64,000 nt of DNA, from assembly GCA_910585555.1 (NCBI GenBank), contig CAJUFU010000003.1:20383-84382 (forward strand). The letters run 5' to 3'. The stretch is from an uncultured Lachnospiraceae bacterium (GTDB taxonomy: Bacteria > Bacillota > Clostridia > Lachnospirales > Lachnospiraceae). Both the position numbers and the translations under genes were made by a program. Positions within the stretch are counted from its first letter, which is position 1. Each line of letters begins with the position of its first letter. Of this stretch, positions 1 through 9,511 are shown one piece after another. The notes below the pieces were generated by a model. It was given only the letters and a program-made list of their open reading frames with translations, did not search any database and was not told where the DNA came from.

Positions 1-1983
1 AATGCCAGCAAAATGCTTCTCACCATCATCAATGACATTCTGGATTTGTCCAAACTGGAATCCGGCAAGATGGAAATCGTGGCAGGCCAATACGAAGTCA
101 GCTCTCTGTTCAGCGACCTTGTCAATCTGATCTGGGTCCGGGCGCATCAAAAAGATCTGGAATTTAAAGTGGACATCGACCCCGAAATTCCTTCCATGCT
201 CTATGGCGACGAGGTGCGTATCAAGCAGGTCATCACCAATTTATTGACCAATGCGGTCAAATATACTGACAGCGGCTCTGTCACCTTGAGCGCAAAGGAA
301 GAACGTATTGCGTCAGATCAGATTCTGCTTCGCATTTCCGTGGAAGACACCGGCATGGGTATCCGCAGGGAAAACCTGGACAACCTGTTTCGCTCTTTCA
401 AACGAGTGGACGAATCAGATACACGAAACATTGAAGGCACTGGCCTGGGACTGACCATCTGCAAACATCTGATGGAATTGATGGGCGGTAAAATCACCGT
501 GGACAGCGTCTATCACAAAGGTTCCGTCTTCACCATAGAACTCAAACAGCGCATTGTCAACGCGCAGCCCATCGGCGTGATCAACTTTGCCGCCCAAAAG
601 CAGTTAAATCGCCGTTCCCGCTACAAACGCAGCTTTATTGCACCCGATGCCCGGATTCTGGTGGTGGACGATAACACCATGAATCTGCTGGTGGTCAAAA
701 AACTGTTGCGTGATACAAAAGTACAGATCGACACTGCGCAAAGCGGCCGGGAATGTCTGAAAAAGACTGCCGAGAACGCCTACCACATTATCCTTATGGA
801 TCACATGATGCCGGACATGGACGGAGAAGCCACCCTTCATGCCCTTCGAAGCCAGACCAGAGGATTTTGTCAAAAAACACCTGTTATTGCTCTGACCGCC
901 AATGTCTGCGCCGGGGCTGACCAAATCTATCAGAACATGGGCTTTAACGGCTATCTTGCCAAGCCCATCAATACCCTGCTTTTAGAGGCAAGTCTGTTGA
1001 AGTACCTGCCTGCGGAACTGATTGAATATATGGCGCAAGAGGCCGACGCAGATCTTGAGGATGAGAGTACCATCAACCAGATTCGCAGAGCCCGGAAACG
1101 CAAAATAGCCATCACAGCCGACTGCATCTGCGATCTGCCAAACAGTCTGTTGGAACGCTTCCAAATCCGGCTTATGTACTGTTATGTCCACACGAAGGAG
1201 GGGCGTTTCTGCGACCTCTTTGAAGTCTCCTCCGACAGTCTTGTGCCCTATCTGCAGATAGAGGGTAATGAGGCCCATTCCTCCACGGCGTCTCCAGCGG
1301 AGTACGAATACTTCTTTGCAGACACCCTGGCGCAGGCGGAGCATGTCATTCACATCACGGCCGCCGCCAGCTTAAGCGGCGCCTATCCCAACGCCGCACA
1401 AGCCAGTAAAAGTTTTGACAATGTGACCGTAATCGATTCCGCACACATCAGCAGCGGCCACGGCCTTATGGTGCTTTATGCCGCCACTTTGGCTGAGGAA
1501 GATAAAAGCGTCCAGGAAATCTGCGAGGCATTGGAAGAATACAGGCAGCGTATTTTCTCCAATTTCCTGGTGCCTGGTACTGCCGTCCTTTACCACAATG
1601 GTAAAATAAACGGCACCATCCACAGGCTCTGTACCAGTCTGAACCTCCATCCAATCCTGGCTATGTCCAAAAACAAGCTGAAGCTCTGGGGAATAGAAAG
1701 CGGCAATATACACCGGGTGAACAGGCAGTATGTGAAAAAGCTCTTGAAACATAGTAAACAGATTGATTCTCGTATACTCTTTGTCACCTATGCCGGCTGC
1801 AGTGTACGCCAGATTGACGAGATTTTAGCCGAAGTAGAGAAATATATGACTTTTGAACGAATTATATTACAGAAAGCCTCCGCCACAGTATCTTGCAACT
1901 GCGGCGCAGGCACTTTAGGTCTGATGTTTATCAAAAAACCCGGCGATAAAACAACATCTGATATTAATTGGGATTTAGCTTAA
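1..1983 (+). CDS. Hybrid histidine kinase-receiver-DegV fusion (5' end outside window)
   Basis: The frame is open from base 1, so the sensor part and the phospho-accepting histidine lie upstream of the window. Counting from the ATG at 13, residues 1-20 are the end of the HisKA helix pair (DILDLSKLESGKME). The ATPase domain follows, with N-box NLLTNAVKY near residue 80, DTGMG at 112 and GTGLGL at 142. A receiver domain at about 214-335 has acidic residues D219/D220, phospho-acceptor D263 in LMDHMMPDMDG and K317. From about 364 to 645 the sequence reads as a DegV (EDD fold) lipid-binding domain: ITADCICDLP, then HSSTASPAEY, then SLSGAYPNAAQAS, then VTVIDSAHISSGHG. DegV proteins bind a fatty acid and can serve as FakB subunits of fatty-acid kinase. 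Joining DegV to a phosphorelay is unusual and suggests lipid sensing or output; that role is inference. The last 9 bases overlap the convergent kinase gene. Confidence 0.88.
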   Translation, partial: NASKMLLTIINDILDLSKLESGKMEIVAGQYEVSSLFSDLVNLIWVRAHQKDLEFKVDIDPEIPSMLYGDEVRIKQVITNLLTNAVKYTDSGSVTLSAKEERIASDQILLRISVEDTGMGIRRENLDNLFRSFKRVDESDTRNIEGTGLGLTICKHLMELMGGKITVDSVYHKGSVFTIELKQRIVNAQPIGVINFAAQKQLNRRSRYKRSFIAPDARILVVDDNTMNLLVVKKLLRDTKVQIDTAQSGRECLKKTAENAYHIILMDHMMPDMDGEATLHALRSQTRGFCQKTPVIALTANVCAGADQIYQNMGFNGYLAKPINTLLLEASLLKYLPAELIEYMAQEADADLEDESTINQIRRARKRKIAITADCICDLPNSLLERFQIRLMYCYVHTKEGRFCDLFEVSSDSLVPYLQIEGNEAHSSTASPAEYEYFFADTLAQAEHVIHITAAASLSGAYPNAAQASKSFDNVTVIDSAHISSGHGLMVLYAATLAEEDKSVQEICEALEEYRQRIFSNFLVPGTAVLYHNGKINGTIHRLCTSLNLHPILAMSKNKLKLWGIESGNIHRVNRQYVKKLLKHSKQIDSRILFVTYAGCSVRQIDEILAEVEKYMTFERIILQKASATVSCNCGAGTLGLMFIKKPGDKTTSDINWDLA

Positions 1984-4464
1984 TTCTGCGGCTTTCTGAA
2001 AGGAGACTGTCACCGTAAAAAGGTCTGCGTCCGTCTCCACGGTAAGATTCCCGCCGCAGGCCTGGGTAAAGCTCTTGGCTATGGACAGGCCAAGCCCGTT
2101 GCCGCCGTCCGTGCGGCTCTCGTCGCCGCGCACAAAGCGCTCGGTAAAATCTTTGGTGTGCTCTAATTCCACACTGGATGTATTTTTCATTCGAACCACA
2201 ATACACCCTGTCTCCTCTGTGAGCGACAGATAAATTCTGGACCCCTCCAGGGAGTAATACAATGCGTTCTGCAGCAGATTCTGGAACACCCGGTAGAGTC
2301 TTTGCCCGTCCGCCAGCACCGGCATGGGGGTTTCCGGGATTGCCAATTTCATGGTAAAGCTGCTCTGGATAATCTGACCATTCATATCCGCCAGTGTCTG
2401 CCGTAACAGCTTCCCCATATCCAGAATTTCCATCTGCACAGGCAGCTGTCCTGACGTTGCCTTGCTGATTTCAAATACATCCTGCACAATATTTCTTAAG
2501 CGCTCGGACTTTTCCCCTAGAATCTGAATGAACTCCTTCACATGTTCCGGCAGATTCTGTTCCTGTCTGAGCAGTTCCACATAACTGATAATAGAAGTCA
2601 GCGGCGTCTTGATATCATGGGACACGTTGGTTACCAGATCTACCTTCATACGCTCGCTCTTAATCTGTTCCCGAAGCGCTGTCTCCATGCCTTTCTGTAT
2701 CTCGTTGAGATTCTTAGCCGCCTCCTGTAAGTCCGTGTCCGTAGAAAGCTGCAGATCATCCGCCAGATTTCCTTCCCGCACCGCCTGAATCTGATCGGAA
2801 AGAGCACCTATATCTTCCGCCAGCCGGCGGTTCTTTCGAAGCGTCATGACATCCAGAAGCATAAATCCAAGGAGCATACACAAGGAAATCATCAACACAA
2901 TCATCACGACTATCCCACCGGTATAAGCGCCTCCGCCATAGGCCCATTCATAAACCCAGTCATAGGTCCCATAATCATAAGCCCCATAAGAGGAGGCTGC
3001 CCCATAAAGCAGGCACACCCCGGGGCAGACTGCCCCGGCAACCAACAGTATGGCAATCTCCATGATCACTTTCATCCGCTGTCTGCGCACCAGTCTTTTC
3101 TGAAGCGGATACCCTAAGTCTTTTACCTTAAGCAGATCCAGGAGCGGTTTCTTCTGTTTCTTACGGTTCCCTTTCCAATCCAATACTGCCAGGTAAAAGA
3201 GCCAGTAAAATGCTGTAAGATAAACGCCTGCCCGACACAGCTGAGAAACCTCATAGAAGATATCCGTGCTCCAGCAAAAATAGGAGGAAAACCCATTGCT
3301 GATTTTCCAATAAACGGAAGACAGTACACCCACACTCTTTCCCACCAAGAAAAGCAGAATAAGCAGCCATAAAAAGACTTTCACCTCCAGAAACACCTGC
3401 CCCGTCCAAGCAGCAATTTTTTGGTCCGCCAGACGCTTACTCTTACGCATCAGCAATGCGAAAGCTAATAGAATAACAGATGCTATTAAATATTGACAAA
3501 TCCTTTGAAAGTCTCTGTGCATGTCTGTCCTGGCAAGCTTCATATAGTAGAGTCTTCCGCCATACTGATCTACGCCGTATCCCCCGTAGTCTCCCACCAG
3601 ATACAGCTTGGGTTCCTTCGCTGCTGCCATGAAGACTCTGGCGTCTTTGGCCGATTCACCCAGGGTAAAATTGGCGTAACCCGGCACATACCACAGGCTG
3701 TCATCCCCATAGATGCCATCCCCGTACACGTCCACCGCAAGACCGTCCTTTACCATCTGCACTTTACCGTCGTCCGACCAATTATACCAAAGGGCAAAAT
3801 TATAGTCTTCTTCGGAAAGCGCCTGGTAGAAATTGGACTTGTCCCATGCCTCCCCGGTCTGCTCTTCATAACCCTCGATGTTGGAATAGAGCAGTTTGTC
3901 CTGGAATATGACTGCATAACGGATGTTTTTATTGCGCGCCATATCAGCCATGTAGTCATCCAGTGTCCACTCTGGGCCATCAACATACGCATACCCGTCA
4001 TAGTAATCGGTATCATACCCATACTCGGACATTTCCGCTGCATACGCTTCCTCTCGGTGTCTCTGCCAGTCTTCCAATGCATCCTGATAGTCGTCCACAT
4101 AATCCGCAGACTGCTCAATTACCGTCTCCTCCGTCACAGTCACCTCATTGAGCGCCCGGTCAAGCAAACCCATGTATCCGCCCGGCCGGCCGTCATAATA
4201 ACCATAACCTTCTGTGACAGCCGCATTGCCGAAAGTCCAGCCTTTACCGCCGGTGGCTGCACTGATTAACTCTTCCAGCCGTCCGCTGATCAGACTCCTG
4301 AACTCGTCACTCTCCTGGTAATCCACCACAGATAAGAAGGCCTGATCACCCAGCGCCAAGTACAGGCAGACCGCCGGGACCAGATTCACAAGCAGCATAC
4401 TCACACCCATAAAAAACGCTGCAAAACTGCATATTACCTTACTTTTTTTCCATCTTGTATCCAA
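1975..4464 (-). CDS. Membrane sensor histidine kinase
   Basis: An 829-residue sensor kinase paired with the response regulator just upstream. An N-terminal membrane helix (residues ~10-35) is followed by a long extracytoplasmic region rich in Tyr and Asp, then several membrane helices around 320-520, with another Tyr-rich loop (YGAYDYGTYDWVYEW) between two of them. A HAMP-like linker leads to HisKA (VSHDIKTPLTSI, phospho-accepting His) and the ATPase domain (N-box LLQNALYY, G-box GNGLGLSIAKS). The start is TTG at 4464, inside the last codons of the regulator gene (26-bp overlap), with a G-rich stretch GTGGGG just before it; translational coupling is likely. The signal sensed is unknown; the context gives no dedicated target genes. 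Confidence 0.9.
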   Translation of the reverse strand: MDTRWKKSKVICSFAAFFMGVSMLLVNLVPAVCLYLALGDQAFLSVVDYQESDEFRSLISGRLEELISAATGGKGWTFGNAAVTEGYGYYDGRPGGYMGLLDRALNEVTVTEETVIEQSADYVDDYQDALEDWQRHREEAYAAEMSEYGYDTDYYDGYAYVDGPEWTLDDYMADMARNKNIRYAVIFQDKLLYSNIEGYEEQTGEAWDKSNFYQALSEEDYNFALWYNWSDDGKVQMVKDGLAVDVYGDGIYGDDSLWYVPGYANFTLGESAKDARVFMAAAKEPKLYLVGDYGGYGVDQYGGRLYYMKLARTDMHRDFQRICQYLIASVILLAFALLMRKSKRLADQKIAAWTGQVFLEVKVFLWLLILLFLVGKSVGVLSSVYWKISNGFSSYFCWSTDIFYEVSQLCRAGVYLTAFYWLFYLAVLDWKGNRKKQKKPLLDLLKVKDLGYPLQKRLVRRQRMKVIMEIAILLVAGAVCPGVCLLYGAASSYGAYDYGTYDWVYEWAYGGGAYTGGIVVMIVLMISLCMLLGFMLLDVMTLRKNRRLAEDIGALSDQIQAVREGNLADDLQLSTDTDLQEAAKNLNEIQKGMETALREQIKSERMKVDLVTNVSHDIKTPLTSIISYVELLRQEQNLPEHVKEFIQILGEKSERLRNIVQDVFEISKATSGQLPVQMEILDMGKLLRQTLADMNGQIIQSSFTMKLAIPETPMPVLADGQRLYRVFQNLLQNALYYSLEGSRIYLSLTEETGCIVVRMKNTSSVELEHTKDFTERFVRGDESRTDGGNGLGLSIAKSFTQACGGNLTVETDADLFTVTVSFQKAAELS

Positions 4465-5137
4465 TACCCCACACCACCTTTATATATTCTGGCTCTTTCG
4501 GGTTCAGCTCGATTTTTTCCCGGATATGGCGAATGTGTACCATCACGGTATTTTCCGGCGCAAAGGACGGTTCCTCCCAGACTCTCTCATAAATCTCCTC
4601 TGCCGGAAAGATACGGCCTCTGTTTTTCATGAGCAGCTCCATAATCTTGGTCTCTGTAGCCGTCAGCTTCACCGGCTCCCCGTCCGCATAAAGTGTGCGC
4701 TCCTGCAGTCTATAGCAGAGTCTGCCGTTTACAATCTCATCCTCCTCATGCTGGGCATGAATCCCGCCCAGCATGGTATACCTGCGAAGCTGGCTTTTCA
4801 CCCGGGCTGCCAGCTCCTGGGGATGAAAGGGTTTGGACACATAATCATCCGCACCCATGGACAGTCCCAGAATCTTATCCGTATCCTCTGTCTTGGCGCT
4901 TAGGACAATAATGGGCAGATTCTTTCTTTCCCGAATCTTCATCATGGCTGAAAGCCCGTCCAGCTTCGGCATCATCACATCCATAATGATTAACTGCACC
5001 GACTGCTCTCCCAGAATCCGCAGTGCCTCCATGCCGTCATAAGCCTTAAGCACACGATAGCCCTCCTTTTCCAAAAGCAGGGCTATAGCCCGCACAATCT
5101 CTCTATCATCATCTACTACCAATACACATTCGTCCAT
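4439..5137 (-). CDS. OmpR/PhoB-family response regulator
   Basis: Receiver domain with acidic pair VVDDD, phospho-acceptor Asp in IIMDVMMPKLDG, and the conserved Lys in YVSKPF. It is followed by a winged-helix DNA-binding domain (TATETKIMELL, then ENTVMVHIRHIREKIE, then VVWGIGYKME). It is the cognate regulator of the overlapping kinase gene. I place the start at the ATG at 5137 (protein begins MDECVLVVDDD), which gives the usual family length. An in-frame ATG at 5191 adds 18 residues and has a slightly better upstream AAGGAA, so the longer form cannot be excluded. Targets are unknown. Confidence 0.92.
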   Translation of the reverse strand: MDECVLVVDDDREIVRAIALLLEKEGYRVLKAYDGMEALRILGEQSVQLIIMDVMMPKLDGLSAMMKIRERKNLPIIVLSAKTEDTDKILGLSMGADDYVSKPFHPQELAARVKSQLRRYTMLGGIHAQHEEDEIVNGRLCYRLQERTLYADGEPVKLTATETKIMELLMKNRGRIFPAEEIYERVWEEPSFAPENTVMVHIRHIREKIELNPKEPEYIKVVWGIGYKMEKK

Positions 5138-5225
5138 CTTTCTGTTCCGAAGGTTTGAAACCTCGCCTTTCCTTAAGCCTGTTGTTATCATAAAGGAAGT
5201 TCCTTACAAAATCCCATGGGATTTC

Positions 5226-8012
5226 TTATAAAAATCTTAACTTATCGCTATCCAACAGATAGTTTTTCTCCCCATCCCTTATCTCATGCTTTTCTAGATA
5301 CTCCTGCCGCAATACCTCCTTGGCCGCCGCCACTTCCTCATGCAGTTCCCTGGCGGAAACTCTGACAGCCCCGGCACCCATGATGATCAACTGTTCCAGT
5401 CCGTCCGAAGTGGCCACCCGCACACGGTAATTCCTGTTCATCACATGGGCTGCTTTCTCAATATACTGATCTGCCGTCTCGGCTTCTTTCGTATACACCA
5501 CGTCAATATTATGATACTTGGCCACACTGCCGGGATTCCCCTTCACCTTATAGGCGTCAAACACCAGAATCAAATGTATCCCGCGGCAGGCCTGATAATC
5601 ACATAAAATATCCATCAGCCTGCCTCTTGCCCCATCCAGGGTAGTCTTTGCCAGCTCCTTTAACTCTTCCCAGGCAAAGATGATATTATAACCGTCCACT
5701 AACAAGTACTCTTCCTTGGGCTGTTCCTGCCCCTTGTATTTCGTATCTGCCTTTGCGGGTGCATGAATCGTCCTGGCATACCCCTGCTTCTTCCTTTCCC
5801 TGGGGCCATAGGTGCGGTTTATGATCTCTTCAATCTCCTCCTGCCCTATGAAGTCCTCCGCCGTGCTTAAAGTATCCCCGCCCCTTCTTTTCGCATAGCG
5901 GGCAGCAAAACTGTCGGCCCCTTTCTCTATCTCTCCATCCTGTCTTTTCCTATCCTCCGTCAGCGTGCTCTCCAGATGCATATACGCCTCCACCTGGTCC
6001 CACTCCACCACAAAACCTGCCCCGTGGGCGCAGAACACAGAGCTGCAGGGATTGTCCATATCATGTTCCGCCTCGTAACCCATCTTTGCAATGACTTCCT
6101 CCCCATTATGGCAAGGTTCATATCCTTTTAATACCGTGGTAAGCCGTCCTCTTCCGCCGGAATAGGCAAGAAGCTTCGCCTGATAACCACCCATCTCAGA
6201 CACCGGCACCGTGCCCATAAGAACGGCCGACTCTCCCGCTGTCTGGGGCGCCCCGAAGCTGCCGGACATAGCCTGCATATCCGTCATAACCCTGCCAATC
6301 AGTTCCGCCGGTACTTCTATCCGAAACCTGTAGACCGGCTCCAGCAGCACGCTCCCAGCCTTACAAAGTCCCTGTCTGAGAGCCCGGTAGGTCGCCTGCC
6401 TGAAATCCCCGCCCTCCGTATGTTTCAAATGGGCCTTCCCCGCCGTCAGCGTAATCTGCATATCCGTAATCGGCGACCCGGTCAGCACGCCTAGATGTTC
6501 CTTTTCCTCCAAATGCGTCAAGATCAGTCTCTGCCAGTTCTTATCCAGTTTATCTTCACTGCAGCGACTGGAAAACTGCAGTCCGCTGCCCCGCTCGCCC
6601 GGCTCCAGAATCAGATGCACCTCCGCATAATGCCTGAGCGGTTCAAAATGGCCCACGCCCTCCACCACATCGGCAATGGTCTCCTTATAGACGATACTTC
6701 CCTCGTCAAAGTCCACTTCCACCCCAAATCGTTCCTGAATCAAATTCCGCAGAATCTCAATCTGCACTTCCCCCATAAGCTGTACATGTATCTCGCCGAC
6801 CTGCTTTCTCCATACGATATGAAGCTGCGGTTCCTCCTCTTCAAGTTGACATAACATGTTATACATACGATGCACATCACTTCCCGGCGGTAAAATAATG
6901 CGGTAAGTCATGACCGGTTCTAAGAGGGGCACCGTATCCTCCCCCTCTGCTCCCAGCCCCTGTCCGCAGAAGGTCCCTGTGGGTCCCGCCAAAGCGCAGA
7001 CGCTCCCCGCCGTCACTTCCTGCTGTGTGGTATATTTTTCACCGCTATACAGGCGAATCTGGTCTACTTTTTCCTCCGTCTCGAATCCCGCATCCGTCTC
7101 ATGTCCCGCATTCCGCTTCCTGCCGCGTATCATCTGCTTCACTTTCAGGCAGCCCCCGGTGACCTTCACATGGGTAAGCCTGACTCCCTGGGCATCCCGG
7201 GTAATCTTAAATACCCTGGCCCCAAACTCCGGACCGTAAGAAGGCATCCGCGTATAGCTGGAAAGTCCGTCCAAAAGGGCCTCCACACCCTCTCCTTTCA
7301 GGGCGGAGCCAAAAAAGCAGGGAAACAGCTTCCGCTTGGCTATGAGTCCCGCAATCTCCTCCCCGCTAAAAGGCGTCCAACTATCCAAGTCTCCTTGTCC
7401 CAAAGACTCCTCCAGTTCCAGATACCGCTCCAAAAGTTCCTCATCACAGACCGCAATGTTCTCATAGAACGCCGCCCTCTCCTCCTTACTTTGGCACACA
7501 AAAGATACGCACCGCTCATCCAGACTTTTTCTAAGCTCTGCAAGCAGTGCGTCCGCATCCGTCCCCGGCTGGTCCATCTTATTGATAAAAAGAAATACTG
7601 GCACCTGATACCGCTCTAGCAGTTTCCAGAGAGTCAGTGTATGTCCCTGCACGCCGTCTGCGCCGCTTATGATAAGCACCGCATAGTCTAACACCTGCAG
7701 GGTCCTCTCCATCTCCGCCGCAAAGTCCACATGTCCCGGTGTATCCAAAAGCATGACTTCCACATCACGCCAGCAAAACCTAGCCTGCTTGGCAAAGATT
7801 GTGATACCCCTCTCCCGCTCCTGTCTGTCCGTATCCAGGAAAGCGTCTTTATGGTCTACCCGCCCCAGCCGGCGTATCATACCGCTGAGATAGAGAATCC
7901 GTTCCGCTAAAGTTGTCTTTCCGGCATCTACGTGGGCCAGCAGACCGACACATATACGCTTTAATGGTTTTTCATTGAATTCATCTATTCTATTATCAGA
8001 CGTATCTTCCAT
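5226..8012 (-). CDS. TetM/EF-G-like ribosomal GTPase fused to a YacP/Rae1-type NYN nuclease domain
   Basis: A 928-residue protein; TetM-type ribosomal protection proteins have about 640. Residues ~18-640 carry the translational GTPase core: P-loop AHVDAGKT at 26-33, switch RERGITI, DTPGHVD, NKMD, and EF-G-like domains II-V. After a charged linker (~650-765), residues 768-910 form a NYN/PIN-like domain with the acidic residues expected of the YacP (Rae1) family: D773 in LLVDGYN, D819 in VFDAYK, D848 in ETADQYI and D870 in ATSDGLEQ. Known: TetM-class factors act near the ribosomal A site, and Bacillus Rae1 is a ribosome-associated endonuclease cutting mRNA at the A site. Inference: the fusion is a ribosome rescue or mRNA-cleavage factor. 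It is too divergent in build to be called a tetracycline resistance gene. Monocistronic; downstream lies a small AATCCCATGGGATT palindrome. Confidence 0.9.
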   Translation of the reverse strand: MEDTSDNRIDEFNEKPLKRICVGLLAHVDAGKTTLAERILYLSGMIRRLGRVDHKDAFLDTDRQERERGITIFAKQARFCWRDVEVMLLDTPGHVDFAAEMERTLQVLDYAVLIISGADGVQGHTLTLWKLLERYQVPVFLFINKMDQPGTDADALLAELRKSLDERCVSFVCQSKEERAAFYENIAVCDEELLERYLELEESLGQGDLDSWTPFSGEEIAGLIAKRKLFPCFFGSALKGEGVEALLDGLSSYTRMPSYGPEFGARVFKITRDAQGVRLTHVKVTGGCLKVKQMIRGRKRNAGHETDAGFETEEKVDQIRLYSGEKYTTQQEVTAGSVCALAGPTGTFCGQGLGAEGEDTVPLLEPVMTYRIILPPGSDVHRMYNMLCQLEEEEPQLHIVWRKQVGEIHVQLMGEVQIEILRNLIQERFGVEVDFDEGSIVYKETIADVVEGVGHFEPLRHYAEVHLILEPGERGSGLQFSSRCSEDKLDKNWQRLILTHLEEKEHLGVLTGSPITDMQITLTAGKAHLKHTEGGDFRQATYRALRQGLCKAGSVLLEPVYRFRIEVPAELIGRVMTDMQAMSGSFGAPQTAGESAVLMGTVPVSEMGGYQAKLLAYSGGRGRLTTVLKGYEPCHNGEEVIAKMGYEAEHDMDNPCSSVFCAHGAGFVVEWDQVEAYMHLESTLTEDRKRQDGEIEKGADSFAARYAKRRGGDTLSTAEDFIGQEEIEEIINRTYGPRERKKQGYARTIHAPAKADTKYKGQEQPKEEYLLVDGYNIIFAWEELKELAKTTLDGARGRLMDILCDYQACRGIHLILVFDAYKVKGNPGSVAKYHNIDVVYTKEAETADQYIEKAAHVMNRNYRVRVATSDGLEQLIIMGAGAVRVSARELHEEVAAAKEVLRQEYLEKHEIRDGEKNYLLDSDKLRFL

Positions 8013-8069
8013 AGAAAATACCCCTTTCCGTCTTTTGTTTTAAGTCGCTTGCAAACATTTTTTAATACA

Positions 8070-9488
8070 TTATTGTTTCACTTTCCAATTTCCTCTCCTA
8101 TGCGAACCTATATTTTCAATCACTCCTTCGCTCGATAATCTCTTCATAGTTCTTTGCACTTTACTTCTGGATAGCGCCAATTGTTTCTGTATCTGTGATT
8201 GCGTTATATTAGGATTTTTCTTTAATAATTCACATAATGCCTGATCAAGTTCTGTCAAAATAATCTTTTCAGCTTCACTTTCAGCTTCACTTTCAGCTTC
8301 ACTTTCAGCTTCATTCCATAACATTTTATAATTCAGATTCTTTAAAGTTACCATAAAAAGCACTCTGTCTGAATAAAATTCCGGCTCCATTCCCTCCTCA
8401 TAATTGGCTGCATTTTCGTATGCTTCACAGATTTTATTTAATCCACTTCCTTGACGTTCCATATATCCCAAACGTCCAAAAATATCTGCCAATACCGGAT
8501 TTCTCCTTGTAGAAGGAATCGTATCAATATCTCTCTCCTGTATTTTAGTCCCATCCGGCATCCCACCCGGTGAATAAATCACAAGACGATTATCAAAAAT
8601 ATCTATATGAACCTCACTGCCATTTACCAGATAGTCGCGATGAATCAGTCCATTCACAAGACTTTCAAAAACACTCCGCTCACAATAATCGGGCATTTCA
8701 ATCCGAGAATTGGCAGTCTTTTTCCACAGCATTTTCATATTTCTTCTTACAAAGCCAACTCCTTCATTCAACAGCATAATCAAACTGCCACTATATTCTG
8801 CACTGTCCAATGCATCCACTTGACCATTGCTTTTATCCAATCCATTCCAGTGTGTACAGAATAACCGGGAATAGCGAATCGGACAATTATCTGCAAGCAA
8901 TGCACCCGCATTGGTCAGTTTTCCCTTTTCATCAACGATTCCAAAAGATTCAAAACTTTTATCCGGCATACTTGTACCAGTCCACTCTTTATATCGTTCT
9001 CTTAGTTTGGAAAAGGAATAATCTTTAAAATCATAATCTGTTATTAAGGAATCAAAGGAAGAATTTTTTCCACGCAATACAAGCCTCTTTAACTCTGACG
9101 CATTTGCAGCAACAGACTCATTTCCAATTCGGACAAAAACCTCCGTACTGCCATCACCCCTATAATAATACGGTGTTTCCTGCCCTTTCATAACCTCCAC
9201 AACAAGTAAGTTTTTTCCTTCTTCCATACCATGAATCTGCATTGTAACCTCTGGAAATGGTTCAATACGTTCTTTTATTTTCTGACTGACATACTCAGAC
9301 GCAATCTTTACATCCTCGATTCCGGTTATCGTATCATCATCTGCAATACCAAAAATCAATACTCCGCCATTCCCATTTGCAAATGCACTAACACTTTTGA
9401 GCCAGCTTTTCGGCTTTCTCATTTCTACTTTCTGCTTCTTTTCATATTCACTAGTTTCTCCCAATAACTCAGATAATTTCACTTCCAT
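8070..9488 (-). CDS. AlbA_2 (Schlafen-type) ATP-binding / winged-helix regulator
   Basis: A 472-residue protein. Residues ~1-130 look like the AlbA_2 divergent AAA domain (ANGNGGVLIFGIADDD). The middle resembles the C-terminal ATPase-like part of this family (VNGLIHRDYL, then DNRLVIYSPGGMPDG, and GYMERQGSGLNKI). A winged helix-turn-helix ends the protein (ITQSQIQKQLALSRSKVQRTMKRLS). Between them lies a four-fold ESEA repeat from a 12-bp microsatellite. The gene is visibly more AT-rich than its neighbours, which suggests transfer. Such proteins are usually transcription regulators of unknown signal. The Shine-Dalgarno AGAGGAG runs directly into the ATG, unusually close. Confidence 0.85.
   Translation of the reverse strand: MEVKLSELLGETSEYEKKQKVEMRKPKSWLKSVSAFANGNGGVLIFGIADDDTITGIEDVKIASEYVSQKIKERIEPFPEVTMQIHGMEEGKNLLVVEVMKGQETPYYYRGDGSTEVFVRIGNESVAANASELKRLVLRGKNSSFDSLITDYDFKDYSFSKLRERYKEWTGTSMPDKSFESFGIVDEKGKLTNAGALLADNCPIRYSRLFCTHWNGLDKSNGQVDALDSAEYSGSLIMLLNEGVGFVRRNMKMLWKKTANSRIEMPDYCERSVFESLVNGLIHRDYLVNGSEVHIDIFDNRLVIYSPGGMPDGTKIQERDIDTIPSTRRNPVLADIFGRLGYMERQGSGLNKICEAYENAANYEEGMEPEFYSDRVLFMVTLKNLNYKMLWNEAESEAESEAESEAEKIILTELDQALCELLKKNPNITQSQIQKQLALSRSKVQRTMKRLSSEGVIENIGSHRRGNWKVKQ
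8268..8315. repeat. 12-bp microsatellite, four copies, inside the AlbA_2 gene
   Basis: Plus-strand unit TTCAGCTTCACT is repeated at 8268, 8280, 8292 and 8304 (last copy one base different). On the coding strand it gives four Glu-Ser-Glu-Ala units in the linker between the ATPase-like part and the winged helix. The unit length is a multiple of three, so slippage would lengthen or shorten the linker without a frameshift. Confidence 0.95.
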
Positions 9489-9511
9489 CTCCTCTCTTCA
9501 ATCTGTTAAAC

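Noticed and set aside
5226..8012. Acquired tetracycline resistance gene (tetM-like)
   Set aside because: The GTPase part has the TetM build, but the protein is ~290 residues longer, carries a nuclease domain, and sits without mobile-element neighbours; resistance cannot be claimed from sequence.
8268..8315. CRISPR array
   Set aside because: Units of 12 bp without spacers and within a coding frame.
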